A stretch of DNA of 64,000 nt from Nereida sp965655635. Lineage in GTDB: Bacteria > Pseudomonadota > Alphaproteobacteria > Rhodobacterales > Rhodobacteraceae. Below the pieces are notes generated by a model, which made no database searches, was not told the DNA's origin, and saw only the letters and a list, made by a program, of their open reading frames with translations. A program made the position numbers and the translations under genes. The DNA lies in NCBI RefSeq assembly GCF_965655635.1, contig NZ_CBFHHE010000013.1, positions 1-64,000 on the forward strand. The letters run 5' to 3'. How positions within the stretch are numbered: the stretch's first letter is position 1; every line of letters begins with the position of its first letter. Positions 7,611 through 16,207 of the stretch are shown here, piece after piece.

Positions 7611-10576
7611 TATTTCTTTCCTTTGATCGTCAGGGCTTCGTCCACAAGGGCGGCCTGTTGTGCTTTGTGCGCGCTTGCCAAACCTGTGGCTGGCGATGCG
7701 GATGTTGCGCGGCCAACATAGGCCGGACGTTTTGATTTGGCGCCAATCCGGTCAAGCACCCACTCAATGTTGGGTTCGATGAATGACCATGCGCCTTGGT
7801 TCTTGGGCTCTTCTTGACACCAAACCATGTCAGCACCTTTGAAGCGCTCCAGTTCTTTGACCAGCGACATCGCGGGGAACGGATAGAACTGTTCGATGCG
7901 CAACAGATACACATCATCAAGACCGCGCGCGTCGCGTTCTTCGAGCAGGTCAAAGTAGACCTTGCCTGAACACATCACCACGCGCTTGATCTTATCGTCA
8001 GTGGCCAGCGTCAGCTCAGAGTTGCCTTGCTGAGCATCATCCCAAAGAACGCGGTGGAAGGATGATCCGCTCGTAAAGTCCTCGCGTGTGCTGACAGCCA
8101 TTTTGTGGCGCAACAGGGATTTCGGCGTCATCATCACCAGTGGTTTGCGGAAGTCGCGGTGCAGCTGACGGCGCAGTATGTGGAAATAGTTGGCGGGTGT
8201 GGTACAGTTTGCCACGATCCAGTTATCACCGCCGCACATCTGTAAGAACCGCTCAAGACGCGCCGAGGAGTGCTCGGGGCCTTGGCCTTCATAGCCGTGT
8301 GGCAACAACATAACGAGGCCAGACATCCGCAGCCACTTGCTTTCGCCAGAGCTGATAAACTGATCGAACATGATCTGGGCACCGTTGGCGAAATCGCCGA
8401 ATTGTGCTTCCCAAAGTGTCAGCGCGTTAGGCTCCGCCAAAGAGTAGCCGTATTCAAAGCCAAGCACTGCGTATTCAGACAGCATCGAGTCGATCACTTC
8501 GTACTGTGATTGGCCCTCGCGAATGTTGTTTAGCGGGTAGTAGCGATCTTCGGTATCTTGGTTGATCAAGCCAGAGTGGCGGTGGCTGAATGTGCCACGT
8601 GTGCTGTCTTGGCCGGACAAACGAACAGGGAAGCCTTCGGTCAGCAAAGAGCCAAACGCAAGCGCTTCACCAGTTGCCCAATCAATGCCTTTGCCTGCAC
8701 CAAGTGCCTTCTCTTTAGCATCCAGCATACGCTGAACTGTCTTATGAAGCGGATAACCCTCGGGCGCGTGTGTCAGCGCGTTTGCTACTTCATCAAAAGT
8801 CTCATCCGCGATGCCTGTAGTGCCGCGCTGATAGTCATCACCGTCGCGACGATCGAGGTGCGACCAGCGGCCATCAAGCCAATCTGCTTTGTTCGGTTTA
8901 AAGTCTTTACCGGCCTCAAACTCAGTGTTGAGCATGGACTGGAATGCAGCTTTCATATCCTCGATTTCGCCTTCGGGGATGAGGCCGTCTTTTACCAAAC
9001 GATCCGTATAAAGCGTCAGAGTTGTCTTTTGCTTTTTGATCTTTTTGTACATCAGCGGGTTTGTGAACATGGGCTCGTCGCCCTCGTTGTGTCCGAACCG
9101 GCGATAGCAAATAATATCTAGGACCACGTCTTTGTGGAACTTCTGGCGGAACTCAGTTGCCACTTTCGCGGCGTGGACCACGGCCTCTGGGTCGTCGCCG
9201 TTCACATGGAAAATCGGCGCTTCAACCATCAACGCGATGTCAGTGGGGTACGGCGATGAGCGGCTAAAGTGCGGCGCAGTTGTGAAACCAATCTGGTTAT
9301 TCACAACGATGTGCATTGTGCCGCCTGTGCGGTGGCCGCGCAGACCAGAAAGCCCAAATCCTTCGGCTACAACACCCTGACCGGCGAATGCTGCATCACC
9401 GTGCAGCAAGATGCCCATCACGGCTGTGCGGTCTGTGTCGTTCAGTTGGTCCTGCTTGGCGCGCACTTTGCCTAAAACAACTGGGTTCACGGCTTCAAGG
9501 TGCGAGGGGTTTGCGGTCAGTGACAAGTGTACGTCATTGCCGTCAAAGGATCGGTCTGATGATGCGCCAAGGTGATACTTAACGTCACCTGAACCGTCGA
9601 CGTCCTCCGGCTTGAAGCTGCCGCCTTGGAATTCGTTGAAAATGGCGCGGTAAGGTTTGCTCATGACATTTGCCAAAACAGACAAACGGCCACGGTGGGG
9701 CATTCCAACGATGATCTCGCGTAGACCCAGTTGGCCGCCGCGCTTGATGATTTGCTCCATCGCTGGGATCAAGCTTTCACCGCCATCAAGTCCGAACCGC
9801 TTGGTGCCCATGTATTTTACATGCAGAAACTTCTCAAAGCCTTCTGCCTCAACCAACTTGTTGAGAATCGCTTTACGGCCTTCACGGGTGAACTGGATTT
9901 CTTTGCCCAGACCCTCGATGCGCTCTTTTAGCCAGCTCGATTCTTCGGGGTTTGAAATGTGCATATACTGCAGCGCAAAAGTGCCGCAGTAGGTCCGCTT
10001 CACGATATCAACGATCTGACGCATAGTTGCGATTTGCAGACCAAGAACGTTGTCGATGAAAATCGGGCGGTCCATATCGGCGTCAGTGAAGCCGTAGGAT
10101 TTTGGGTCAAGCTCTGGGTGCGCGGTTGTCTCACGCATGCCGAGCGGATCAAGATCAGCAGCAAGGTGGCCGCGAATACGGTAGGCACGGATCAGCATGA
10201 GCGCGCGAATGCTGTCTAAAACTGCGCGCTGGATGGCGTCATTGCTTACTTCAAAACCCGCGTCGGCGGCTTTGTCTGTTATTTTCTTAGCGGCTGTTTT
10301 TGCTTCGGCCGGCGCTGGATACTCACCCGTGATCGCAGAGGTCAGATCATCATGCGGCATGGGGGGCCAGTCTGCACGTGCCCATGATGGTCCGCTTGCT
10401 TCAGCCTTTACATCAAGTTCCGCGTCGCCAAGTGCGCGAAAGAATTCCTGCCACGCTTCGTCCACTGCATTGGGATCGTTGGCATATTGAGCGTAAAGCT
10501 GCTCGAGATATTCCGCATTATGCCCCTGCATAAACGAGGATGCATGGAATTGATCATTCGCGGGGTGGTCGGTCAT
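7610..10576 (-). CDS. sucA: 2-oxoglutarate dehydrogenase E1 component
   Basis: This 988-residue thiamine diphosphate-dependent E1 subunit decarboxylates 2-oxoglutarate and reductively succinylates the E2 lipoyl group. The N-terminal segment (SSFMQGHNAEYLEQLYAQY) matches the E2-docking region. The E1 core is recognisable by MPHRGRLSVLANV, GDAAFAGQGVVAE, VVNNQIGFTT and YRRFGHNEGDEP, and the C-terminal half by RGTFSHRH and KSLLRHK. Length is normal for alphaproteobacterial SucA. It follows sucD after a strong intergenic hairpin and overlaps sucB by one base. Confidence 0.97.
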   Translation of the reverse strand: MTDHPANDQFHASSFMQGHNAEYLEQLYAQYANDPNAVDEAWQEFFRALGDAELDVKAEASGPSWARADWPPMPHDDLTSAITGEYPAPAEAKTAAKKITDKAADAGFEVSNDAIQRAVLDSIRALMLIRAYRIRGHLAADLDPLGMRETTAHPELDPKSYGFTDADMDRPIFIDNVLGLQIATMRQIVDIVKRTYCGTFALQYMHISNPEESSWLKERIEGLGKEIQFTREGRKAILNKLVEAEGFEKFLHVKYMGTKRFGLDGGESLIPAMEQIIKRGGQLGLREIIVGMPHRGRLSVLANVMSKPYRAIFNEFQGGSFKPEDVDGSGDVKYHLGASSDRSFDGNDVHLSLTANPSHLEAVNPVVLGKVRAKQDQLNDTDRTAVMGILLHGDAAFAGQGVVAEGFGLSGLRGHRTGGTMHIVVNNQIGFTTAPHFSRSSPYPTDIALMVEAPIFHVNGDDPEAVVHAAKVATEFRQKFHKDVVLDIICYRRFGHNEGDEPMFTNPLMYKKIKKQKTTLTLYTDRLVKDGLIPEGEIEDMKAAFQSMLNTEFEAGKDFKPNKADWLDGRWSHLDRRDGDDYQRGTTGIADETFDEVANALTHAPEGYPLHKTVQRMLDAKEKALGAGKGIDWATGEALAFGSLLTEGFPVRLSGQDSTRGTFSHRHSGLINQDTEDRYYPLNNIREGQSQYEVIDSMLSEYAVLGFEYGYSLAEPNALTLWEAQFGDFANGAQIMFDQFISSGESKWLRMSGLVMLLPHGYEGQGPEHSSARLERFLQMCGGDNWIVANCTTPANYFHILRRQLHRDFRKPLVMMTPKSLLRHKMAVSTREDFTSGSSFHRVLWDDAQQGNSELTLATDDKIKRVVMCSGKVYFDLLEERDARGLDDVYLLRIEQFYPFPAMSLVKELERFKGADMVWCQEEPKNQGAWSFIEPNIEWVLDRIGAKSKRPAYVGRATSASPATGLASAHKAQQAALVDEALTIKGKK

Positions 10577-10607
10577 GTGTTTGGCCTCATGGCAAGGAAG
10601 GACGAGC

Positions 10608-10646
10608 GAAAAAAAGGAGGGGGCGCGGCAGGGAGGTGCCGCGCCC
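10608..10646 (-). terminator. Intergenic hairpin between sucD and sucA, possible partial terminator
   Basis: A perfect ten-base stem (GGGCGCGGCA / TGCCGCGCCC, 10621..10646) has a six-base loop. On the minus strand it is followed, after CCTCC, by a run of seven T. It lies between sucD and sucA, two genes normally co-transcribed. It could act as a partial terminator, as an mRNA-stabilising or processing element, or separate sucCD from sucAB transcription. Confidence 0.55.
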
Positions 10647-10654
10647 GTTAGGTG

Positions 10655-11536
10655 TTAGCCAATGGCTTCTTTAACAGCTTCGCCCAAAGTCGCGGGGCTG
10701 TCCGCAACGATGATACCCGCAGATTTCATTGCTTCGATTTTGCTTTCTGCATCACCTTGGCCACCAGCAACAATCGCGCCGGCGTGGCCCATGCGACGGC
10801 CGGGAGGTGCCGTGCGGCCAGCAATAAAGCCAGCAGTTGGTTTCCAGCGGCCTTTCTTGCGTTGCTCTGCGAGGAATTCGGCTGCTTCTTCCTCGGCTGT
10901 ACCGCCGATTTCACCGATCATGATGATTGAGTGCGTCTCATCGTCATCAAGGAACATGTCCAGCACGTCGATGTGCTCGGTCCCTTTGATGGGGTCACCA
11001 CCGATGCCAACAGCCGTAGATTGGCCAAGGCCCATATCGGTTGTTTGCTTCACGGCTTCATATGTGAGCGTGCCAGAGCGTGACACCACACCCACGCTGC
11101 CGCGGCGGTGGATATGGCCGGGCATGATGCCGATTTTGCAAGCGTCCGGAGTGATCACACCAGGGCAGTTCGGGCCAACAAGACGTGATGTTGATCCCTC
11201 AAGGGCACGTTTGACGCGCATCATATCAAGCACAGGAATGCCTTCGGTGATGCAAACGATCAGTGGCATATTGGCGTCAATTGCTTCCAAAATACTGTCT
11301 GCCGCAAAGGGGGGCGGCACATAGATCACGGATGCATTTGCTTCCGTGACGTGCATTGCTTCGTGCACAGAGTTGAAGATTGGCAGATCAAGATGCGACT
11401 GACCACCTTTGCCGGGTGTCACGCCACCAACCATTTTGGTGCCGTAAGCAATTGCCTGCTCGGAGTGGAAAGTACCTTGGCTGCCGGTCAAACCCTGACA
11501 GATGACTTTTGTGTTTTCGTTAATAAGGACGGCCAT
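10655..11536 (-). CDS. sucD: Succinyl-CoA ligase, alpha subunit
   Basis: This 293-residue subunit forms the CoA-binding and phosphohistidine-carrying half of succinyl-CoA synthetase, which converts succinyl-CoA to succinate with nucleoside triphosphate synthesis. It has the N-terminal CQGLTGSQGTFHSEQA CoA-domain sequence, the VGPNCPGVI segment and the active-site phosphohistidine in RRMGHAGAIVAGG (His251). Length is normal. It lies 73 bases downstream of sucC and belongs to the same operon. Confidence 0.97.
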   Translation of the reverse strand: MAVLINENTKVICQGLTGSQGTFHSEQAIAYGTKMVGGVTPGKGGQSHLDLPIFNSVHEAMHVTEANASVIYVPPPFAADSILEAIDANMPLIVCITEGIPVLDMMRVKRALEGSTSRLVGPNCPGVITPDACKIGIMPGHIHRRGSVGVVSRSGTLTYEAVKQTTDMGLGQSTAVGIGGDPIKGTEHIDVLDMFLDDDETHSIIMIGEIGGTAEEEAAEFLAEQRKKGRWKPTAGFIAGRTAPPGRRMGHAGAIVAGGQGDAESKIEAMKSAGIIVADSPATLGEAVKEAIG

Positions 11537-11609
11537 TTTGCGTCTCCTTAAATGTTGTGCGCGGGCGGTGTCGCCTCGGGCGCGAAGAGGTTGCGAATGG
11601 GCGAGGGCC

Positions 11610-12803
11610 TTAGCCCTTCACCGCCTTAACGATTTTCTGAGCACCATCTTTGAGGTCGTCAGCAGCAATCACATCAACGTCTGAGTTGTTGATGATCGCC
11701 TTGCCTTGCTCGACGTTGGTTCCTTCAAGACGCACAACCAGCGGCACTTTCAGGCCAACTTCTTTCACGGCTGCAACAACGCCTTCCGCGATAACATCGC
11801 AGCGCATGATGCCTCCGAAGATGTTGACCAAGATGCCTTTGACGTTCGGGTCAGATGTGATGATCTTGAACGCTTCTGTAACTTTCTCTTGGGTAGCGCC
11901 GCCACCTACGTCGAGGAAGTTTGCAGGCTCTGCGCCGTAAAGCTTGATGATGTCCATCGTTGCCATCGCAAGACCAGCGCCGTTAACCATACAACCGATT
12001 TCACCGTCGAGTGCGATGTAGTTGAGGTCAAACTTGGACGCGGCAAGTTCTTTAGGGTCTTCTTCAGTTTCATCACGAAGTGCCGCAATATCAGCGTGGC
12101 GGTAGATCGCATTGCCGTCAAAGCTGACCTTGGCATCAAGCACCTTAAGGTCACCGGTATCAGTTACGATCAGCGGGTTGATCTCGAGCATCTCCATGTC
12201 TTTTTCCATGAAGGCTGTGTAAAGCTGGCCCATCAATTTGACGCACTGCTTAACCTGCTGACCTGTAAGGCCGAGTGTGAAGGCAATACGGCGACCGTGA
12301 TACGCTTGGAAACCTGTTGCAGGATCAACGCTGAACGACAGGATTTTTTCAGGGGTCGCTGCTGCAACTTCCTCAATGTCCATGCCGCCTTCGGTTGAGC
12401 ACACGAATGATACGCGACTTGTTTGGCGGTCGACGAGCAGGGCAAGATACATTTCTGTTTCAATGCCCGAACCGTCTTCGATGTAGATGCGGTTTACTTG
12501 CTTACCCGCAGGACCAGTTTGGTGTGTCACCAATGTCCGGCCCAACATGCGTTTTGCTTCTTGTGCTGCTTCTTCAGCAGATTTTGCCAAACGTACACCG
12601 CCAGCTTCGCCAGCGTCGGCTTCGATAAATTTACCTTTGCCGCGTCCGCCTGCGTGAATTTGTGCTTTTACAACCCAAAGCGGGCCGTCCATTTCACCTG
12701 CGGCTGTTTTTGCGTCTTCGGCTTTGAGAACGGCACGGCCATCGCTCACTGGGGCACCGTAAGTGCGCAACAAGGCTTTGGCCTGATATTCGTGGATATT
12801 CAT
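11610..12803 (-). CDS. sucC: Succinyl-CoA ligase [ADP-forming], beta subunit
   Basis: This 397-residue ATP-grasp subunit of succinyl-CoA synthetase begins MNIHEYQAKALLRTYG, as usual for SucC. It contains WVVKAQIHAGGRGKGKF for nucleotide binding, the EINPL metal-binding segment and the C-terminal GGIMRCD and RLEGTN segments of the ligase domain. It is the first gene of the sucCD string. The 238-base region upstream (to mdh) holds the mdh terminator and the paired TGTGATCACA operators about 100 bases before this start, so transcription probably begins here. Confidence 0.97.
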   Translation of the reverse strand: MNIHEYQAKALLRTYGAPVSDGRAVLKAEDAKTAAGEMDGPLWVVKAQIHAGGRGKGKFIEADAGEAGGVRLAKSAEEAAQEAKRMLGRTLVTHQTGPAGKQVNRIYIEDGSGIETEMYLALLVDRQTSRVSFVCSTEGGMDIEEVAAATPEKILSFSVDPATGFQAYHGRRIAFTLGLTGQQVKQCVKLMGQLYTAFMEKDMEMLEINPLIVTDTGDLKVLDAKVSFDGNAIYRHADIAALRDETEEDPKELAASKFDLNYIALDGEIGCMVNGAGLAMATMDIIKLYGAEPANFLDVGGGATQEKVTEAFKIITSDPNVKGILVNIFGGIMRCDVIAEGVVAAVKEVGLKVPLVVRLEGTNVEQGKAIINNSDVDVIAADDLKDGAQKIVKAVKG

Positions 12804-12900
12804 GGAAAATATGTCCCGTTTGGCTGCAATTAGAGCACTCTAAGCACGAAGCGAGTTTAAATAAGAGTAACTTTTTGCGCAGATCGGGAAAAAAGCGACA

Positions 12901-12935
12901 TTTGTGATCACACCTGAAAAATGTGTGATCACAAA
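12901..12935. promoter_or_regulatory. Paired TGTGATCACA operators upstream of sucC
   Basis: Two identical ten-base palindromes, TGTGATCACA at 12903..12912 and 12924..12933, have starts exactly 21 bp apart. On the sucC strand the 11-base spacer reads CATTTTTCAGG. The arrangement is repeated at sdhC with the same spacing and with TTTTTCA at the same spacer position. A TTGTGA / TGTGAT pair with 16-bp spacing lies within the repeats on the sucC strand and could be the -35 and -10 of the promoter, so a bound regulator would cover both. Factor assignment (the GntR/FCD protein at 3520) is inference. Confidence 0.75.
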
Positions 12936-12990
12936 TTTAGGGGCTGATGCGATTTCTGTGACTGGATTCACACTTCAGCGAATCTTGAAT

Positions 12991-13020
12991 ATAAAAAGGC
13001 GCCCCAAAATGGAGCGCCTT
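12991..13020 (-). terminator. Intrinsic terminator after mdh
   Basis: On the minus strand AAGGCGCTCC-ATTTT-GGGGCGCCTT is followed by TTT. The stem has seven perfect pairs plus two after one mismatch. It begins about 20 bases past the mdh stop and separates mdh from sucC transcription. Confidence 0.85.
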
Positions 13021-13041
13021 AAAGACTGTCTAATTAGTGGT

Positions 13042-14004
13042 TTAAGCCAGTGAGTTATCAATCTCTTTACAGGCAGACACGAGGCCTTTCACTGCGTTGA
13101 TCGACTTGTCGAACATATCTTGCTCGTCTTTGTTCATCTTGATCTCGACGACGCGCTCAACACCTTCGGCGCCGATCACTGTTGGAACACCGACGTAGAA
13201 CCCATCAAGGCCGTAGTTGCCGTCAACGTATGCTGCACATGGCAGAACACGTTTTTGGTCTTTCAGGTAAGCTTCGGCCATTTCAATCGCTGATGTGGCA
13301 GGTGCGTAGAAAGCAGAACCGTTTCCAAGCAAGCCAACGATCTCTGCGCCACCATCACGTGTGCGTTGAACGATCGCGTCCATCTTTTCTTGTGTCGTCC
13401 AACCCATGTCGATCAAATCGGGGAGAGGGATGCCTGCAACAGTTGAGTAGCGTACCAGCGGAACCATTGTGTCGCCGTGGCCGCCCAGAACGAACGCTGT
13501 GACGTCTTTCATAGAGACGTTGAACTCGAGGCTCAGGAAGTGACGGAAGCGCGCGCTGTCCAGAACGCCAGCCATGCCGCATACTTTGTTGTGGGGCAGA
13601 CCAGAGAATTCACGAAGTGCCCAAACCATCGCATCAAGCGGGTTGGTGATGCAGATAACAAAGGCGTTTGGTGCGTGGGCTGCAATGCCTTCACCAACAG
13701 ACTTCATTACTTTCAAGTTGATACCCAAAAGATCATCACGGCTCATGCCAGGCTTGCGCGGTACACCAGCTGTTACGATGCAAACATCAGCGCCTGCGAT
13801 GTCGGCATAGTCAGTCGTGCCCTTCATTGTGGCGTCAAAACCTTCGGACGGACCAGCTTCAGCAATATCGAGCGCTTTGCCTTGTGGTGTACCATCAGCA
13901 ATGTCGAACAGAACAACATCGCCAAGCTCTTTCAGCGCTACGAGGTGAGCGAGCGTGCCGCCAATTTGTCCAGCGCCGATAAGGGCAATTTTAGGTCTGG
14001 CCAT
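13042..14004 (-). CDS. mdh: Malate dehydrogenase
   Basis: This 320-residue NAD-dependent malate dehydrogenase of the lactate dehydrogenase-like type oxidises malate to oxaloacetate. The Rossmann motif IGAGQIGGTLAHL is at the N-terminus, the substrate-binding arginine region is in PRKPGMSRDDLL, and the catalytic His is in LGGHGDTMVPL (about residue 175). Length and motifs are standard for alphaproteobacteria. It is the 5'-most gene of the minus-strand TCA block but is closed by its own terminator, so it is probably a separate transcript from sucCD. Confidence 0.97.
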   Translation of the reverse strand: MARPKIALIGAGQIGGTLAHLVALKELGDVVLFDIADGTPQGKALDIAEAGPSEGFDATMKGTTDYADIAGADVCIVTAGVPRKPGMSRDDLLGINLKVMKSVGEGIAAHAPNAFVICITNPLDAMVWALREFSGLPHNKVCGMAGVLDSARFRHFLSLEFNVSMKDVTAFVLGGHGDTMVPLVRYSTVAGIPLPDLIDMGWTTQEKMDAIVQRTRDGGAEIVGLLGNGSAFYAPATSAIEMAEAYLKDQKRVLPCAAYVDGNYGLDGFYVGVPTVIGAEGVERVVEIKMNKDEQDMFDKSINAVKGLVSACKEIDNSLA

Positions 14005-14170
14005 GTGAGTATCTCCGGTCAGGTGAGTTATGGGGGTCGTGTTTCAAGGGCGGTGCCTAGACCCAAAGTATGTTGCTTGCAAGGTTTTGGATGGATGCGC
14101 CCCCTTGCTGAGCTGACCTGCGCTGACGTAAAGAACTGGCAATGCAACAATTTTCAAAGGCTTAGCCGCG

Positions 14171-14923
14171 ATGGATCTGACTTTTTCGTTTTTCGCTCTC
14201 GCGGTACCTGCGGTGATCTTTGCGGGGATTTCAAAAGCCGGATTTGGCTCGGGTGCGGCCTTTGCGGCTGCATCGATTCTCGCGCTTGTGCTTGATCCGG
14301 CGATGGCGCTTGGAATCATGTTGCCGTTGTTGATGCTTATCGATGTCGCGGCACTTCGGGCTTATTGGGGGAAATGGGATTGGCAAAAAGCCCGTCGTCT
14401 TATTATCGGCAGCTTACCGGGTATCGCTGTGGCGATTTGGTTGTATCAGGTGGCAGACGCTGATGTGTTTCGCTTTTTGATCGGCGCGGTTTCATTATTG
14501 TTTGTCGCGTTTCAGTTGGCCAAGGCGCGCAACCTTATCCCAAGCCGTGAAAAGGCATATCCGGGGTGGGCCGGAGTTTTATCTGGCTGTGTCGCAGGCT
14601 TCACAAGCTTTGTTAGTCACGCAGGCGGGCCTCCCGTGGCTGTGTATTTGCTTGCGCAACGGCTCGATAAAATGACATATCAAGCGACCACAGTTCTCAC
14701 ATTCTGGGCGATCAATGCGCTCAAATCGCTTCCTTACGCCATTCTCGGCGTGTTTACGTGGCAAACCCTTTACATTGACCTGCTGCTCGCGCCGTTTGCG
14801 TTGATCGGGGCGTGGCTTGGTGTTCGGGCGCATCGCATTATCTCTGAGCGCGCGTTTTTTACGCTGACCTATGTTTTGTTGGTCATTACCGGCAGCAAGC
14901 TGATCTGGGACGCACTAACCTAA
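14171..14923 (+). CDS. TauE/SafE (TSUP) family permease
   Basis: This 250-residue polytopic membrane protein with about eight hydrophobic segments belongs to the TSUP/TauE/SafE family, often annotated as sulfite or sulfoacetate exporters. The family repeat glycines are seen in FAGISKAGFGSGAAFAAA near the N-terminus and in CVAGFTSFVSHAGGPPVAVYLL in the second half. The substrate cannot be predicted. The gene is divergent from mdh, and its 3' end overlaps the convergent small periplasmic protein gene by four bases. Confidence 0.85.
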   Translation: MDLTFSFFALAVPAVIFAGISKAGFGSGAAFAAASILALVLDPAMALGIMLPLLMLIDVAALRAYWGKWDWQKARRLIIGSLPGIAVAIWLYQVADADVFRFLIGAVSLLFVAFQLAKARNLIPSREKAYPGWAGVLSGCVAGFTSFVSHAGGPPVAVYLLAQRLDKMTYQATTVLTFWAINALKSLPYAILGVFTWQTLYIDLLLAPFALIGAWLGVRAHRIISERAFFTLTYVLLVITGSKLIWDALT

Positions 14924-15204
14924 ATGCTTTTGCCGGTCACGCTTAGCCGATCTGTCTTTTCAAATGCACGGCCCGAGGCAACAAGGCAGGTGGGGCCGCC
15001 CGCTTTAGTTACAGTAATGGTCCAGCTGCCCGTGGCGTTTGAGGCAAATATCTCGACCAAAGCGTTATCATCGCCAAGGCCAACAGGTTGTCTTGTCTCG
15101 CCATATTTCGTGGAAAGGTTATCCACAATTGTCGCCCGGTTTCCGCATTGGGCCAAATGTTGACTGGACGTAGCTAACGTCATTGCGGCTAGCAATAAAT
15201 TCAT
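14920..15204 (-). CDS. Small exported hypothetical protein
   Basis: This 94-residue protein has a probable signal peptide (MNLLLAAMTLATSSQHLAQC) and two cysteines (Cys20 in AQCGNRA, and one in GPTCLVASGRAFE) that could form a disulfide or, for the first, be close to the cleavage site. The mature part has a beta-rich look (GSWTITVTKAGGPTCLV). I do not recognise a named domain; similar small proteins occur in Rhodobacteraceae. The ATG at 15204 has GAGG ten bases upstream, which is preferred over a TTG at 15225. Confidence 0.65.
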   Translation of the reverse strand: MNLLLAAMTLATSSQHLAQCGNRATIVDNLSTKYGETRQPVGLGDDNALVEIFASNATGSWTITVTKAGGPTCLVASGRAFEKTDRLSVTGKSI

Positions 15205-15308
15205 ACCAAAATTCCTCGTAAACAAACACGCGCCACATATCCCACACTAACCTTTTTATTTGGTTAACTTGGGTCAACCGCTGCATCGCAGCAATTCGCG
15301 CTTGTAAT

Positions 15309-15329
15309 CATCGCATGAATAATGCGATG
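15309..15329. promoter_or_regulatory. Inverted repeat upstream of mcl2
   Basis: A perfect inverted repeat, CATCGCAT-GAATA-ATGCGATG, ends 35 bases before the mcl2 start. Two further dyads lie just upstream: GCTGC-ATC-GCAGC (15280..15292) and an imperfect GGTTAAC...GTCAACC (about 15262..15279). They could be operator sites or a 5' leader hairpin for the mcl2-nnrU-DUF1737-mch string. No binding factor can be named. Confidence 0.4.
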
Positions 15330-15364
15330 TCTGCGCAAGATAATTACTCAATCGAGGTAAGAAG

Positions 15365-16204
15365 ATGTCTCAGCGCCCCGTCCGTTCCGTCCTTTATATT
15401 CCGGCGTCAAAAGAGCGCGCCCTTGAAAAGGCCAAAGGTTTGGCGTGCGACGCGATCATTTTCGATCTTGAGGACGCAGTCGCCATCGACGGAAAAGTGC
15501 CGGCGCGTACTTTGCTGGCCGAAACACTTCCGACAGCCGATTATGGCGCGCGCTTGCGGATTGTACGTGTGAACGGGCTTGATACCACTTGGGGCCGTGA
15601 GGATGTTTTGAGTGTTGTGAACGCAGATGCGGTTCTGCTTCCCAAAGTTAATTCCGCCGCCGATGTAGATGCCATTGCGGCATTAACGACTTTGCCGATT
15701 TGGGCGATGATGGAAACACCTTTGGGCATTCTTAATGCTGCTGAAATTGCCGCCCATCCCCGCCTTAAGGGGATGGTTATGGGCACTAACGATTTGGCAA
15801 AAGATCTCAATACGCGCCACCGGCCAGATCGTGAACCGCTGCTTACGTCGCTGCAGATGTGCTTGCTTGCAGCGCGCGCCCACGGGGTCACGATTGTCGA
15901 TGGGGTTTACAATGCCTTTAAGGATGATGCGGGCCTAAAGGTAGAATGTGACCAAGGTCGTGACATGGGATTTGAGGGCAAAACCTTGATTCATCCTGCG
16001 CAGCTAGAGGTCGCTAATACGGCTTTCGCACCGTCAGAGGCCGAAATTGATTTGTCGAAGCGCCAAATTGAAGCGTTTGAACAGGCCGAGAGAGATGGGC
16101 AGGGTGTTGCTGTTGTGGACGGAAAGATCGTAGAAAACCTTCATATCGTAACGGCGCGCGCGACACTTGCAAAAGCGCACGCCATTGAGGCAATGAAGGA
16201 TTAA
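15365..16204 (+). CDS. mcl2: HpcH/HpaI-family CoA ester lyase, probable (3S)-malyl-CoA thioesterase
   Basis: This 279-residue protein is of the citrate lyase beta-like (HpcH/HpaI, CitE) TIM-barrel family. It has RSVLYIPASKERALEKA, the metal-binding acidic residue region IIFDLEDAVA, ETPLGILNA, MGTNDLAKDL and GKTLIHPAQLEVAN. It is shorter than, and different from, the L-malyl-CoA/beta-methylmalyl-CoA lyase Mcl1. The position close to mch, sdh, ecm and ccr matches the Mcl2 thioesterase of the ethylmalonyl-CoA pathway, which hydrolyses (3S)-malyl-CoA to malate. A plain CitE-like lyase remains possible. It is followed by nnrU after three bases. Confidence 0.8.
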   Translation: MSQRPVRSVLYIPASKERALEKAKGLACDAIIFDLEDAVAIDGKVPARTLLAETLPTADYGARLRIVRVNGLDTTWGREDVLSVVNADAVLLPKVNSAADVDAIAALTTLPIWAMMETPLGILNAAEIAAHPRLKGMVMGTNDLAKDLNTRHRPDREPLLTSLQMCLLAARAHGVTIVDGVYNAFKDDAGLKVECDQGRDMGFEGKTLIHPAQLEVANTAFAPSEAEIDLSKRQIEAFEQAERDGQGVAVVDGKIVENLHIVTARATLAKAHAIEAMKD

Positions 16205-16207
16205 ACA

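Noticed and set aside
11150..11160. AGTGATCACA inside sucD, and a similar GTGATCAC inside mreD near 60888.
   Set aside because: Both are single, imperfect and inside coding sequence explained by codons; they lack the paired 21-bp arrangement.
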